Below are positions 21,681 to 34,329 of a stretch of 64,000 bases of DNA, piece by piece (the stretch's first letter is position 1; every line of letters begins with the position of its first letter). Made by a program: the position numbers and the translations under genes. This stretch comes from Vitellaria paradoxa (lineage: Eukaryota > Streptophyta > Magnoliopsida > Ericales > Sapotaceae): positions 32,202,419-32,266,418 of the forward strand of contig CM034239.1 of assembly GCA_019916065.1 (NCBI GenBank), in the 5' to 3' direction. The notes beneath the pieces are model-generated. The model was not told the origin of the DNA, searched no databases, and saw only the letters and a list, made by a program, of their open reading frames with translations.

Positions 21681-23819
21681 TCAATGGTGTGTACAAATGC
21701 CTACAGATTTTCTTAGAGACTCAAAGCGAAGGGCATTTTGAGAAACAAAACAATTTAAATCTGACTTTCTAACCCAAATAGCTCTAGTTTTAAGACCAGT
21801 TGTCTTGACAGGTTTTTCCTCACGTTTTTGACTTTTATGAAAATTCTTTTTCTCAACTATTTTGAAATTTGTACCTCTTCGAAATATTAGACTGTTTTGT
21901 TTTTGAAAAGGACGTGAGTTTTTGTAATAATCTTCTGAAAATTTTGAAAACACTTGAAATTTATTCTTCACAGGGACTCTAGGCTCAGGGTTTTTTGAAA
22001 AATTTTTAACATGGTTTAAAGGAAGACCATAGAGTTTGTGACAGTTGGGGCGTATATGACCTTTGATTCCACAATGGTGACAAACAGGTACAAAGGATTG
22101 GGATCTAGCAAAATGCGTACCTTTCACTATGTGAGGAGGATGCTGATAGTGTTTATTCTTTTCAAAACTCTTCTTTGGTGGTGCAGCAGACTTATGGAAG
22201 GTCTTGGGATTGGCTGCAGGTTTTGAAACAACCTCTTCTACTACTGAAGGCGCTGATGATGATGAAACAATTGTATTTTTCCCTCTAGTGTAGCCTAAGC
22301 CTGCTTTGTCTCCATGTGTTCGTTGTTGGCTCCAAATTTCTTCAAGTTTTTGTGAACTGGAGTTCATTCTTTCAATTATCTTCTCATCACTCTTGATCTT
22401 TTCTTTCAGCTTACTGACCTCATCCTGAAGTTCTTCAACAGCTTTCTCCAATTCATCAATCTTTTTATTCTTTTCTTCAAGTTTTTCTTTGAACTTTTCT
22501 GCACTATGAGACTGAGAAGTTTTGTCAGATTCCAAAATAGATATTTTACCTGTGAGTTTTTCATTCTCTGTCTTCAAGGAATCTCGTTCACTTCGGAGTT
22601 TACTGTTGCGGGTATGTTGGGCTTGTCTTTGTTTCTTTACCTTACTGTATTCGACAATGAGAGCATCATATGCTACTTGCAAATCATTGTTGAATTCATC
22701 CTCAGAGTCATCATCTTCATGATTTGATATATCAGTGTCGCTTTGAGATCCAGAAGCTGTTCCTGCAGACGAAGAGTGAGACGCCATAAAAGCAACAAAA
22801 TTACCTTCATCATTTGAGGATGCTGATGAAGATGATTCATCTGAACTGGATTCATCATCTAATGTAGCGTTCATGACTTTGACTTGCTTCTTTTTCATCT
22901 TTTTGTTTGCACAGTCTTGAGCAAAGTGTCCATATCCATGACACTCAAAACACTTGATCTTGTTCTTCTTATTTTCTTCCCCAGATTCAATCTTCTTGAT
23001 CTTCTTTCCTTTTTCTTGAGATTGTGACTCATTCTTGTTATTCTTATTAAATAAACCCTTCTTCCTCATATATCTCACGAATCGTTTAGCCACAAGCGCC
23101 ATTTCTTTATCCGACTCCTCTTCATCACTTTCTTCTTCCACTGTCTTTAGAGCAATACCTTTTGACGCTTTGCGAGGTTTCACCATATTTGCTTCAAACG
23201 TTTGCAAGGATCCCACAAGGTCTTCTATTCTCATGGAGTTCACATCTCTGACTTCTTCTATTGCTGTGACTTTAGAATCAAACACTCGTGGAAGAGAACG
23301 TAAAATTTTACGTACCACTTTGTATTCTGGAATAGGTTCTCCAAGGTTATGGCATGAATTAACAATGTGACTGAGCCGGACATAAAAGTCATCAAACCTT
23401 TCGTCTTCATTCATCCTTAGTCCCTCAAACTCAGAAGTGAGTTTTTGAAGCTTGCTGGTTTTGACTTGTTCGTTCCCTTCATGTGTACTTTGCAGAATTA
23501 ACCACGCTTTTCGGGCACTCGTACAACTTGAGATGCGGCAGAATTCATTAGGGCAAACTGCAGAAAATATGGCACTCAAGGCTTTGAAGTTCCACTCCGA
23601 ACTCTCTTGCTCAGTTTTAGTCCACGTCTGAATTGACTTTTGTTCGATTCTTCCGTCAACTTCATGGGTTGGTTCTTCCCATCCTTTAACTATTGACATC
23701 CAGACTTTGTAATTAATTCCCAAAAGAAAAGCTTGCATTCGTACCTTCCAGTATGAATAGTTTGAGCCATCAAACCAAGGGGGTCTAGTGCTTGAACCTC
23801 CTTCACGTGGTGGATCCAT
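21681..23819 (-). CDS. gag polyprotein, unit 2 (intact, 712 aa)
   Basis: Its protein is identical to unit 1 as far as I can read, with Tyr23, both CCHC knuckles and the same C-terminus. It starts at the ATG 43 bases downstream (minus strand) of the PBS at 23862. The complete frame in an array with almost no divergence shows that amplification is recent. Neighbours are LTR 3 upstream and 1.15 kb of noncoding DNA plus PPT downstream. Confidence 0.9.
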   Translation of the reverse strand: MDPPREGGSSTRPPWFDGSNYSYWKVRMQAFLLGINYKVWMSIVKGWEEPTHEVDGRIEQKSIQTWTKTEQESSEWNFKALSAIFSAVCPNEFCRISSCTSARKAWLILQSTHEGNEQVKTSKLQKLTSEFEGLRMNEDERFDDFYVRLSHIVNSCHNLGEPIPEYKVVRKILRSLPRVFDSKVTAIEEVRDVNSMRIEDLVGSLQTFEANMVKPRKASKGIALKTVEEESDEEESDKEMALVAKRFVRYMRKKGLFNKNNKNESQSQEKGKKIKKIESGEENKKNKIKCFECHGYGHFAQDCANKKMKKKQVKVMNATLDDESSSDESSSSASSNDEGNFVAFMASHSSSAGTASGSQSDTDISNHEDDDSEDEFNNDLQVAYDALIVEYSKVKKQRQAQHTRNSKLRSERDSLKTENEKLTGKISILESDKTSQSHSAEKFKEKLEEKNKKIDELEKAVEELQDEVSKLKEKIKSDEKIIERMNSSSQKLEEIWSQQRTHGDKAGLGYTRGKNTIVSSSSAPSVVEEVVSKPAANPKTFHKSAAPPKKSFEKNKHYQHPPHIVKGTHFARSQSFVPVCHHCGIKGHIRPNCHKLYGLPLNHVKNFSKNPEPRVPVKNKFQVFSKFSEDYYKNSRPFQKQNSLIFRRGTNFKIVEKKNFHKSQKREEKPVKTTGLKTRAIWVRKSDLNCFVSQNALRFESLRKSVGICTHH

Positions 23820-23875
23820 TGGTTTGGACGAAGATCTTCACTCAAGAATTTAGAATGACCTGCTCTGATACCAAT

Positions 23876-24736
23876 TGAAAATTCCAAACCCACACAATCA
23901 CACACACAGTGAAAGTAATCACACAAGAAAATAACGAGGAAACCCTATCACAGGGAGAAAAACCTCTATTTACAATCCCACTATCAACGGGTTACAAGAC
24001 TCTACTCAGACTCTCTACGAATCACTCGCACGAATCCTTTCGTCACTCTTGCTCGAATCACTCGATAAACCCTACAAGTAGGCTTTCTGCCTCACACAGA
24101 AAGTGAAAAGAAAATACAAGATGAATTTAGAGAAAGAACATGAAAGCTCTTCAATACTCAAAGACTCTTTCTCTAGGTCCCTATAATATGTTCTCCCACC
24201 TCTCTCAAATAACAGAGTTGGTTTCACATATATATAGGATTACAAAGTTGCCCTAGTTTGGCAAAATAGGAAATTGAATCCGAACAAAATATTCATAGCT
24301 CGATCCCTCGCACTCCCATCCTCCAGCCTGCGACCTGCACTGGAATTTTTGCGCTTTAGGAAATAACACTGGCGCACCCTCGCGCTCCCATCCTCCAGCC
24401 TGCGGACCTCACTGGAATTTCTGAGACACCTAGGCGCACCCGCGCGCTCCCTTCGGGATGCCTGCGTGCTTGGGGCGCACCCGCGCGCTCCCCGCGCCGT
24501 GCCTGCAAGGTACACTGGAATTCCATTCATGTTCCAGAAGGCTGCGTCCGAATTCCATTAGGTTTTGTAATCCTTCACACCAATTAGGATTCTTCAAAAT
24601 CTTGGTCAACTTGATTCATTTTATCTCCTTAATTGTTTAGAATTCTTCAAATCTTCAATTTGCATCACTTTAGGAAACTTGAATAGCATTCCTAATTTAA
24701 CTAAGATTTTGATTGGATTTGCCACAAGACTTTACA
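23876..24736 (-). repeat. LTR 3
   Basis: 861 bp, TG...CA ends on the minus strand, inner-type A allele (CCTAGG). Confidence 0.9.
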
Positions 24737-25898
24737 ATCTCCCCCTTGGCAATTACATATCAAAACTTAAGTTAAATTTTAAATTCTGCTCAAATTCTGC
24801 ACGTACTGAACACACACATCAAGGCACCATGTGTAATAATATAGAAATGATCAATGATATCATTACCAAAGCACATTATACATAAAATATCATGCCATAG
24901 CCGAAACACGTTCACATATTACATACATAACTGAAAATGACTCCCCCTTTTTGATATGGAAATGACAAGCGCACAAAAATAGGACAAGATCAAACCGAAG
25001 ACCCATGGGTATGGCATACATGACACGACCTCTTCTAAGTGTGACATCAGAATAATGTGAGGGAGGATCTCCTGCGCCCTGCCTACGAGGCTCGCAGGAA
25101 AATACATGTAAGTGCAGATTTGGACACAGACAATCAAAACTAAAAAGAGATAGTAGAAGAATTCACTAAAAAATGTTAAAAGAAAACTTTTAATTCCACT
25201 ATACCAATACATGTACATCAATCTCTCACCCTTCATAAATTCAAGGATTCACATTTTGATTTTCCAAGAAAATTGTCAATTCTGTGTCGAGAGGTGAAAT
25301 AAGTCATAAAATTGAACAAATGCTTGTGCACGTGTGAGTTTTTGACTATAATATACATATAGGCTCCCCCTCAAACAAATCATAGACTCAAAAAGTTAAA
25401 TTTGATGTACCAAATGAATTGAGAGCCAATCTTCCTTTTTTTTTTTTTTTTTTTTTTTTTAAACACTTAGCGGCTTTCACACGCTTATGGGCAGGTAGCT
25501 ATTCCTTAACAATCAACGAGTCATTAAGGGGCTTCTCACTGGTCCCACCGGTAGCCCTTTCCAAGTTTGTTTGTTTGTTTTTTTTTTTTTTATATGATGC
25601 ATAACTTTGATATGCACATATCAGGCTCCTCAACATTTTTTAAACACATCAAACAATAACCCTTGATTCATGGAAAAGAAGAGAAAGAGATATATGCATG
25701 TACAGTCAAGTGTAATAGGAAGCACTTCAAAATTATGACAAAAATCACCAAAACACTTCGTATCAATTTACAAGGAATGCAAAAATTATGAACTCATTGA
25801 AATCGATGAATTTGGAAGATTTAATGTACAGGTAACAGTATAGAAGTCATAAAATATTTTCAACTTAATCAATGAACTTCTAACTTATCTTTTAGATT

Positions 25899-28036
25899 TC
25901 AATGGTGTGTACAAATGCCTACAGATTTTCTTAGAGACTCAAAGCGAAGGGCATTTTGAGAAACAAAACAATTTAAATCTGACTTTCTAACCCAAATAGC
26001 TCTAGTTTTAAGACCAGTTGTCTTGACAGGTTTTTCCTCACGTTTTTGACTTTTATGAAAATTCTTTTTCTCAACTATTTTGAAATTTGTACCTCTTCGA
26101 AATATTAGACTGTTTTGTTTTTGAAAAGGACGTGAGTTTTTGTAATAATCTTCTGAAAATTTTGAAAACACTTGAAATTTATTCTTCACAGGGACTCTAG
26201 GCTCAGGGTTTTTTGAAAAATTTTTAACATGGTTTAAAGGAAGACCATAGAGTTTGTGACAGTTGGGGCGTATATGACCTTTGATTCCACAATGGTGACA
26301 AACAGGTACAAAGGATTGGGATCTAGCAAAATGCGTACCTTTCACTATGTGAGGAGGATGCTGATAGTGTTTATTCTTTTCAAAACTCTTCTTTGGTGGT
26401 GCAGCAGACTTATGGAAGGTCTTGGGATTGGCTGCAGGTTTTGAAACAACCTCTTCTACTACTGAAGGCGCTGATGATGATGAAACAATTGTATTTTTCC
26501 CTCTAGTGTAGCCTAAGCCTGCTTTGTCTCCATGTGTTCGTTGTTGGCTCCAAATTTCTTCAAGTTTTTGTGAACTGGAGTTCATTCTTTCAATTATCTT
26601 CTCATCACTCTTGATCTTTTCTTTCAGCTTACTGACCTCATCCTGAAGTTCTTCAACAGCTTTCTCCAATTCATCAATCTTTTTATTCTTTTCTTCAAGT
26701 TTTTCTTTGAACTTTTCTGCACTATGAGACTGAGAAGTTTTGTCAGATTCCAAAATAGATATTTACCTGTGAGTTTTTCATTCTCTGTCTTCAAGGAATC
26801 TCGTTCACTTCGGAGTTTACTGTTGCGGGTATGTTGGGCTTGTCTTTGTTTCTTTACCTTACTGTATTCGACAATGAGAGCATCATATGCTACTTGCAAA
26901 TCATTGTTGAATTCATCCTCAGAGTCATCATCTTCATGATTTGATATATCAGTGTCGCTTTGAGATCCAGAAGCTGTTCCTGCAGACGAAGAGTGAGACG
27001 CCATAAAAGCAACAAAATTACCTTCATCATTTGAGGATGCTGATGAAGATGATTCATCTGAACTGGATTCATCATCTAATGTAGCGTTCATGACTTTGAC
27101 TTGCTTCTTTTTCATCTTTTTGTTTGCACAGTCTTGAGCAAAGTGTCCATATCCATGACACTCAAAACACTTGATCTTGTTCTTCTTATTTTCTTCCCCA
27201 GATTCAATCTTCTTGATCTTCTTTCCTTTTTCTTGAGATTGTGACTCATTCTTGTTATTCTTATTAAATAAACCCTTCTTCCTCATATATCTCACGAATC
27301 GTTTAGCCACAAGTGCCATTTCTTTATCCGACTCCTCTTCATCACTTTCTTCTTCCACTGTCTTTAGAGCAATACCTTTTGACGCTTTGCGAGGTTTCAC
27401 CATATTTGCTTCAAACGTTTGCAAGGATCCCACAAGGTCTTCTATTCTCATGGAGTTCACATCTCTGACTTCTTCTATTGCTGTGACTTTAGAATCAAAC
27501 ACTCGTGGAAGAGAACGTAAAATTTTACGTACCACTTTGTATTCTGGAATAGGTTCTCCAAGGTTATGGCATGAATTAACAATGTGACTGAGCCGGACAT
27601 AAAAGTCATCAAACCTTTCGTCTTCATTCATCCTTAGTCCCTCAAACTCAGAAGTGAGTTTTTGAAGCTTGCTGGTTTTGACTTGTTCGTTCCCTTCATG
27701 TGTACTTTGCAGAATTAACCACGCTTTTCGGGCACTCGTACAACTTGAGATGCGGCAGAATTCATTAGGGCAAACTGCAGAAAATATGGCACTCAAGGCT
27801 TTGAAGTTCCACTCCGAACTCTCTTGCTCAGTTTTAGTCCACGTCTGAATTGACTTTTGTTCGATTCTTCCGTCAACTTCATGGGTTGGTTCTTCCCATC
27901 CTTTAACTATTGACATCCAGACTTTGTAATTAATTCCCAAAAGAAAAGCTTGCATTCGTACCTTCCAGTGTGAATAGTTTGAGCCATCAAACCAAGGGGG
28001 TCTAGTGCTTGAACCTCCTTCACGTGGTGGATCCAT
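25899..28036 (-). pseudogene. gag polyprotein, unit 3 (frameshifted)
   Basis: One T is missing from the TTTT run at about 26761-26764, so the frame shifts after Lys425, inside the coiled coil. The upstream frame then runs to a 470-residue product; the downstream part, with CCHC knuckle 2, stays open at 25899-26753. The protein has His23 (base at 27970), shared only with unit 4, and a silent private change at 27313. A homopolymer deletion is also the commonest long-read error, so this break should be treated cautiously. Confidence 0.88.
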
Positions 28037-28092
28037 TGGTTTGGACGAAGATCTTCACTCAAGAATTTAGAATGACCTGCTCTGATACCAAT

Positions 28093-28953
28093 TGAAAATT
28101 CCAAACCCACACAATCACACACACAGTGAAAGTAATCACACAAGAAAATAACGAGGAAACCCTATCACAGGGAGAAAAACCTCTATTTACAATCCCACTA
28201 TCAACGGGTTACAAGACTCTACTCAGACTCTCTACGAATCACTCGCACGAATCCTTTCGTCACTCTTGCTCGAATCACTCGATAAACCCTACAAGTAGGC
28301 TTTCTGCCTCACACAGAAAGTGAAAAGAAAATACAAGATGAATTTAGAGAAAGAACATGAAAGCTCTTCAATACTCAAAGACTCTTTCTCTAGGTCCCTA
28401 TAATATGTTCTCCCACCTCTCTCAAATAACAGAGTTGGTTTCACATATATATAGGATTACAAAGTTGCCCTAGTTTGGCAAAATAGGAAATTGAATCCGA
28501 ACAAAATATTCATAGCTCGATCCCTCGCACTCCCATCCTCCAGCCTGCGACCTGCACTGGAATTTTTGCGCTTTAGGAAATAACACTGGCGCACCCTCGC
28601 GCTCCCATCCTCCAGCCTGCGGACCTCACTGGAATTTCTGAGACACCTAGGCGCACCCGCGCGCTCCCTTCGGGATGCCTGCGTGCTTGGGGCGCACCCG
28701 CGCGCTCCCCGCGCCGTGCCTGCAAGGTACACTGGAATTCCATTCATGTTCCAGAAGGCTGCGTCCGAATTCCATTAGGTTTTGTAATCCTTCACACCAA
28801 TTAGGATTCTTCAAAATCTTGGTCAACTTGATTCATTTTATCTCCTTAATTGTTTAGAATTCTTCAAATCTTCAATTTGCATCACTTTAGGAAACTTGAA
28901 TAGCATTCCTAATTTAACTAAGATTTTGATTGGATTTGCCACAAGACTTTACA
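28093..28953 (-). repeat. LTR 4
   Basis: 861 bp, TG...CA ends on the minus strand, inner-type A allele (CCTAGG). Confidence 0.9.
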
Positions 28954-30113
28954 ATCTCCCCCTTGGCAATTACATATCAAAACTTAAGTTAAATTTTAAA
29001 TTCTGCTCAAATTCTGCACGTACTGAACACACACATCAAGGCACCATGTGTAATAATATAGAAATGATCAATGATATCATTACCAAAGCACATTATACAT
29101 AAAATATCATGCCATAGCCGAAACACGTTCACATATTACATACATAACTGAAAATGACTCCCCCTTTTTGATATGGAAATGACAAGCGCACAAAAATAGG
29201 ACAAGATCAAACCGAAGACCCATGGGTATGGCATACATGACACGACCTCTTCTAAGTGTGACATCAGAATAATGTGAGGGAGGATCTCCTGCGCCCTGCC
29301 TACGAGGCTCGCAGGAAAATACATGTAAGTGCAGATTTGGACACAGACAATCAAAACTAAAAAGAGATAGTAGAAGAATTCACTAAAAAATGTTAAAAGA
29401 AAACTTTTAATTCCACTATACCAATACATGTACATCAATCTCTCACCCTTCATAAATTCAAGGATTCACATTTTGATTTTCCAAGAAAATTGTCAATTCT
29501 GTGTCGAGAGGTGAAATAAGTCATAAAATTGAACAAATGCTTGTGCACGTGTGAGTTTTTGACTATAATATACATATAGGCTCCCCCTCAAACAAATCAT
29601 AGACTCAAAAAGTTAAATTTGATGTACCAAATGAATTGAGAGCCAATCTTCCTTTTTTTTTTTTTTTTTTTTTTTAAACACTTAGCGGCTTTCACACGCT
29701 TATGGGCAGGTAGCTATTCCTTAACAATCAACGAGTCATTAAGGGGCTTCTCACTGGTCCCACCGGTAGCCCTTTCCAAGTTTGTTTGTTTGTTTTTTTT
29801 TTTTTTATATGATGCATAACTTTGATATGCACATATCAGGCTCCTCAACATTTTTTAAACACATCAAACAATAACCCTTGATTCATGGAAAAGAAGAGAA
29901 AGAGATATATGCATGTACAGTCAAGTGTAATAGGAAGCACTTCAAAATTATGACAAAAATCACCAAAACACTTCGTATCAATTTACAAGGAATGCAAAAA
30001 TTATGAACTCATTGAAATCGATGAATTTGGAAGATTTAATGTACAGGTAACAGTATAGAAGTCATAAAATATTTTCAACTTAATCAATGAACTTCTAACT
30101 TATCTTTTAGATT

Positions 30114-32252
30114 TCAATGGTGTGTACAAATGCCTACAGATTTTCTTAGAGACTCAAAGCGAAGGGCATTTTGAGAAACAAAACAATTTAAATCTGACTT
30201 TCTAACCCAAATAGCTCTAGTTTTAAGACCAGTTGTCTTGACAGGTTTTTCCTCACGTTTTTGACTTTTATGAAAATTCTTTTTCTCAACTATTTTGAAA
30301 TTTGTACCTCTTCGAAATATTAGACTGTTTTGTTTTTGAAAAGGACGTGAGTTTTTGTAATAATCTTCTGAAAATTTTGAAAACACTTGAAATTTATTCT
30401 TCACAGGGACTCTAGGCTCAGGGTTTTTTGAAAAATTTTTAACATGGTTTAAAGGAAGACCATAGAGTTTGTGACAGTTGGGGCGTATATGACCTTTGAT
30501 TCCACAATGGTGACAAACAGGTACAAAGGATTGGGATCTAGCAAAATGCGTACCTTTCACTATGTGAGGAGGATGCTGATAGTGTTTATTCTTTTCAAAA
30601 CTCTTCTTTGGTGGTGCAGCAGACTTATGGAAGGTCTTGGGATTGGCTGCAGGTTTTGAAACAACCTCTTCTACTACTGAAGGCGCTGATGATGATGAAA
30701 CAATTGTATTTTTCCCTCTAGTGTAGCCTAAGCCTGCTTTGTCTCCATGTGTTCGTTGTTGGCTCCAAATTTCTTCAAGTTTTTGTGAACTGGAGTTCAT
30801 TCTTTCAATTATCTTCTCATCACTCTTGATCTTTTCTTTCAGCTTACTGACCTCATCCTGAAGTTCTTCAACAGCTTTCTCCAATTCATCAATCTTTTTA
30901 TTCTTTTCTTCAAGTTTTTCTTTGAACTTTTCTGCACTATGAGACTGAGAAGTTTTGTCAGATTCCAAAATAGATATTTTACCTGTGAGTTTTTCATTCT
31001 CTGTCTTCAAGGAATCTCGTTCACTTCGGAGTTTACTGTTGCGGGTATGTTGGGCTTGTCTTTGTTTCTTTACCTTACTGTATTCGACAATGAGAGCATC
31101 ATATGCTACTTGCAAATCATTGTTGAATTCATCCTCAGAGTCATCATCTTCATGATTTGATATATCAGTGTCGCTTTGAGATCCAGAAGCTGTTCCTGCA
31201 GACGAAGAGTGAGACGCCATAAAAGCAACAAAATTACCTTCATCATTTGAGGATGCTGATGAAGATGATTCATCTGAACTGGATTCATCATCTAATGTAG
31301 CGTTCATGACTTTGACTTGCTTCTTTTTCATCTTTTTGTTTGCACAGTCTTGAGCAAAGTGTCCATATCCATGACACTCAAAACACTTGATCTTGTTCTT
31401 CTTATTTTCTTCCCCAGATTCAATCTTCTTGATCTTCTTTCCTTTTTCTTGAGATTGTGACTCATTCTTGTTATTCTTATTAAATAAACCCTTCTTCCTC
31501 ATATATCTCACGAATCGTTTAGCCACAAGCGCCATTTCTTTATCCGACTCCTCTTCATCACTTTCTTCTTCCACTGTCTTTAGAGCAATACCTTTTGACG
31601 CTTTGCGAGGTTTCACCATATTTGCTTCAAACGTTTGCAAGGATCCCACAAGGTCTTCTATTCTCATGGAGTTCACATCTCTGACTTCTTCTATTGCTGT
31701 GACTTTAGAATCAAACACTCGTGGAAGAGAACGTAAAATTTTACGTACCACTTTGTATTCTGGAATAGGTTCTCCAAGGTTATGGCATGAATTAACAATG
31801 TGACTGAGCCGGACATAAAAGTCATCAAACCTTTCGTCTTCATTCATCCTTAGTCCCTCAAACTCAGAAGTGAGTTTTTGAAGCTTGCTGGTTTTGACTT
31901 GTTCGTTCCCTTCATGTGTACTTTGCAGAATTAACCACGCTTTTCGGGCACTCGTACAACTTGAGATGCGGCAGAATTCATTAGGGCAAACTGCAGAAAA
32001 TATGGCACTCAAGGCTTTGAAGTTCCACTCCGAACTCTCTTGCTCAGTTTTAGTCCACGTCTGAATTGACTTTTGTTCGATTCTTCCGTCAACTTCATGG
32101 GTTGGTTCTTCCCATCCTTTAACTATTGACATCCAGACTTTGTAATTAATTCCCAAAAGAAAAGCTTGCATTCGTACCTTCCAGTGTGAATAGTTTGAGC
32201 CATCAAACCAAGGGGGTCTAGTGCTTGAACCTCCTTCACGTGGTGGATCCAT
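30114..32252 (-). CDS. gag polyprotein, unit 4 (intact, 712 aa)
   Basis: Complete gag with His23 (base at 32186) instead of Tyr23; otherwise as unit 1, with both CCHC knuckles and the coiled coil intact. Sharing His23 with the neighbouring unit 3 points to duplication of one from the other or to local gene conversion. Confidence 0.9.
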   Translation of the reverse strand: MDPPREGGSSTRPPWFDGSNYSHWKVRMQAFLLGINYKVWMSIVKGWEEPTHEVDGRIEQKSIQTWTKTEQESSEWNFKALSAIFSAVCPNEFCRISSCTSARKAWLILQSTHEGNEQVKTSKLQKLTSEFEGLRMNEDERFDDFYVRLSHIVNSCHNLGEPIPEYKVVRKILRSLPRVFDSKVTAIEEVRDVNSMRIEDLVGSLQTFEANMVKPRKASKGIALKTVEEESDEEESDKEMALVAKRFVRYMRKKGLFNKNNKNESQSQEKGKKIKKIESGEENKKNKIKCFECHGYGHFAQDCANKKMKKKQVKVMNATLDDESSSDESSSSASSNDEGNFVAFMASHSSSAGTASGSQSDTDISNHEDDDSEDEFNNDLQVAYDALIVEYSKVKKQRQAQHTRNSKLRSERDSLKTENEKLTGKISILESDKTSQSHSAEKFKEKLEEKNKKIDELEKAVEELQDEVSKLKEKIKSDEKIIERMNSSSQKLEEIWSQQRTHGDKAGLGYTRGKNTIVSSSSAPSVVEEVVSKPAANPKTFHKSAAPPKKSFEKNKHYQHPPHIVKGTHFARSQSFVPVCHHCGIKGHIRPNCHKLYGLPLNHVKNFSKNPEPRVPVKNKFQVFSKFSEDYYKNSRPFQKQNSLIFRRGTNFKIVEKKNFHKSQKREEKPVKTTGLKTRAIWVRKSDLNCFVSQNALRFESLRKSVGICTHH

Positions 32253-32308
32253 TGGTTTGGACGAAGATCTTCACTCAAGAATTTAGAATGACCTGCTCTG
32301 ATACCAAT

Positions 32309-33169
32309 TGAAAATTCCAAACCCACACAATCACACACACAGTGAAAGTAATCACACAAGAAAATAACGAGGAAACCCTATCACAGGGAGAAAAACCTCT
32401 ATTTACAATCCCACTATCAACGGGTTACAAGACTCTACTCAGACTCTCTACGAATCACTCGCACGAATCCTTTCGTCACTCTTGCTCGAATCACTCGATA
32501 AACCCTACAAGTAGGCTTTCTGCCTCACACAGAAAGTGAAAAGAAAATACAAGATGAATTTAGAGAAAGAACATGAAAGCTCTTCAATACTCAAAGACTC
32601 TTTCTCTAGGTCCCTATAATATGTTCTCCCACCTCTCTCAAATAACAGAGTTGGTTTCACATATATATAGGATTACAAAGTTGCCCTAGTTTGGCAAAAT
32701 AGGAAATTGAATCCGAACAAAATATTCATAGCTCGATCCCTCGCACTCCCATCCTCCAGCCTGCGACCTGCACTGGAATTTTTGCGCTTTAGGAAATAAC
32801 ACTGGCGCACCCTCGCGCTCCCATCCTCCAGCCTGCGGACCTCACTGGAATTTCTGAGACACCTAGGCGCACCCGCGCGCTCCCTTCGGGATGCCTGCGT
32901 GCTTGGGGCGCACCCGCGCGCTCCCCGCGCCGTGCCTGCAAGGTACACTGGAATTCCATTCATGTTCCAGAAGGCTGCGTCCGAATTCCATTAGGTTTTG
33001 TAATCCTTCACACCAATTAGGATTCTTCAAAATCTTGGTCAACTTGATTCATTTTATCTCCTTAATTGTTTAGAATTCTTCAAATCTTCAATTTGCATCA
33101 CTTTAGGAAACTTGAATAGCATTCCTAATTTAACTAAGATTTTGATTGGATTTGCCACAAGACTTTACA
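32309..33169 (-). repeat. LTR 5
   Basis: 861 bp, TG...CA ends on the minus strand, inner-type A allele (CCTAGG). Confidence 0.9.
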
Positions 33170-34329
33170 ATCTCCCCCTTGGCAATTACATATCAAAACT
33201 TAAGTTAAATTTTAAATTCTGCTCAAATTCTGCACGTACTGAACACACACATCAAGGCACCATGTGTAATAATATAGAAATGATCAATGATATCATTACC
33301 AAAGCACATTATACATAAAATATCATGCCATAGCCGAAACACGTTCACATATTACATACATAACTGAAAATGACTCCCCCTTTTTGATATGGAAATGACA
33401 AGCGCACAAAAATAGGACAAGATCAAACCGAAGACCCATGGGTATGGCATACATGACACGACCTCTTCTAAGTGTGACATCAGAATAATGTGAGGGAGGA
33501 TCTCCTGCGCCCTGCCTACGAGGCTCGCAGGAAAATACATGTAAGTGCAGATTTGGACACAGACAATCAAAACTAAAAGAGATAGTAGAAGAATTCACTA
33601 AAAAATGTTAAAAGAAAACTTTTAATTCCACTATACCAATACATGTACATCAATCTCTCACCCTTCATAAATTCAAGGATTCACATTTTGATTTTCCAAG
33701 AAAATTGTCAATTCTGTGTCGAGAGGTGAAATAAGTCATAAAATTGAACAAATGCTTGTGCACGTGTGAGTTTTTGACTATAATATACATATAGGCTCCC
33801 CCTCAAACAAATCATAGACTCAAAAAGTTAAATTTGATGTACCAAATGAATTGAGAGCCAATCTTCCTTTTTTTTTTTTTTTTTTTTTTTTAAACACTTA
33901 GCGGCTTTCACACGCTTATGGGCAGGTAGCTATTCCTTAACAATCAACGAGTCATTAAGGGGCTTCTCACTGGTCCCACCGGTAGCCCTTTCCAAGTTTG
34001 TTTGTTTGTTTTTTTTTTTTTTATATGATGCATAACTTTGATATGCACATATCAGGCTCCTCAACATTTTTTAAACACATCAAACAATAACCCTTGATTC
34101 ATGGAAAAGAAGAGAAAGAGATATATGCATGTACAGTCAAGTGTAATAGGAAGCACTTCAAAATTATGACAAAAATCACCAAAACACTTCGTATCAATTT
34201 ACAAGGAATGCAAAAATTATGAACTCATTGAAATCGATGAATTTGGAAGATTTAATGTACAGGTAACAGTATAGAAGTCATAAAATATTTTCAACTTAAT
34301 CAATGAACTTCTAACTTATCTTTTAGATT

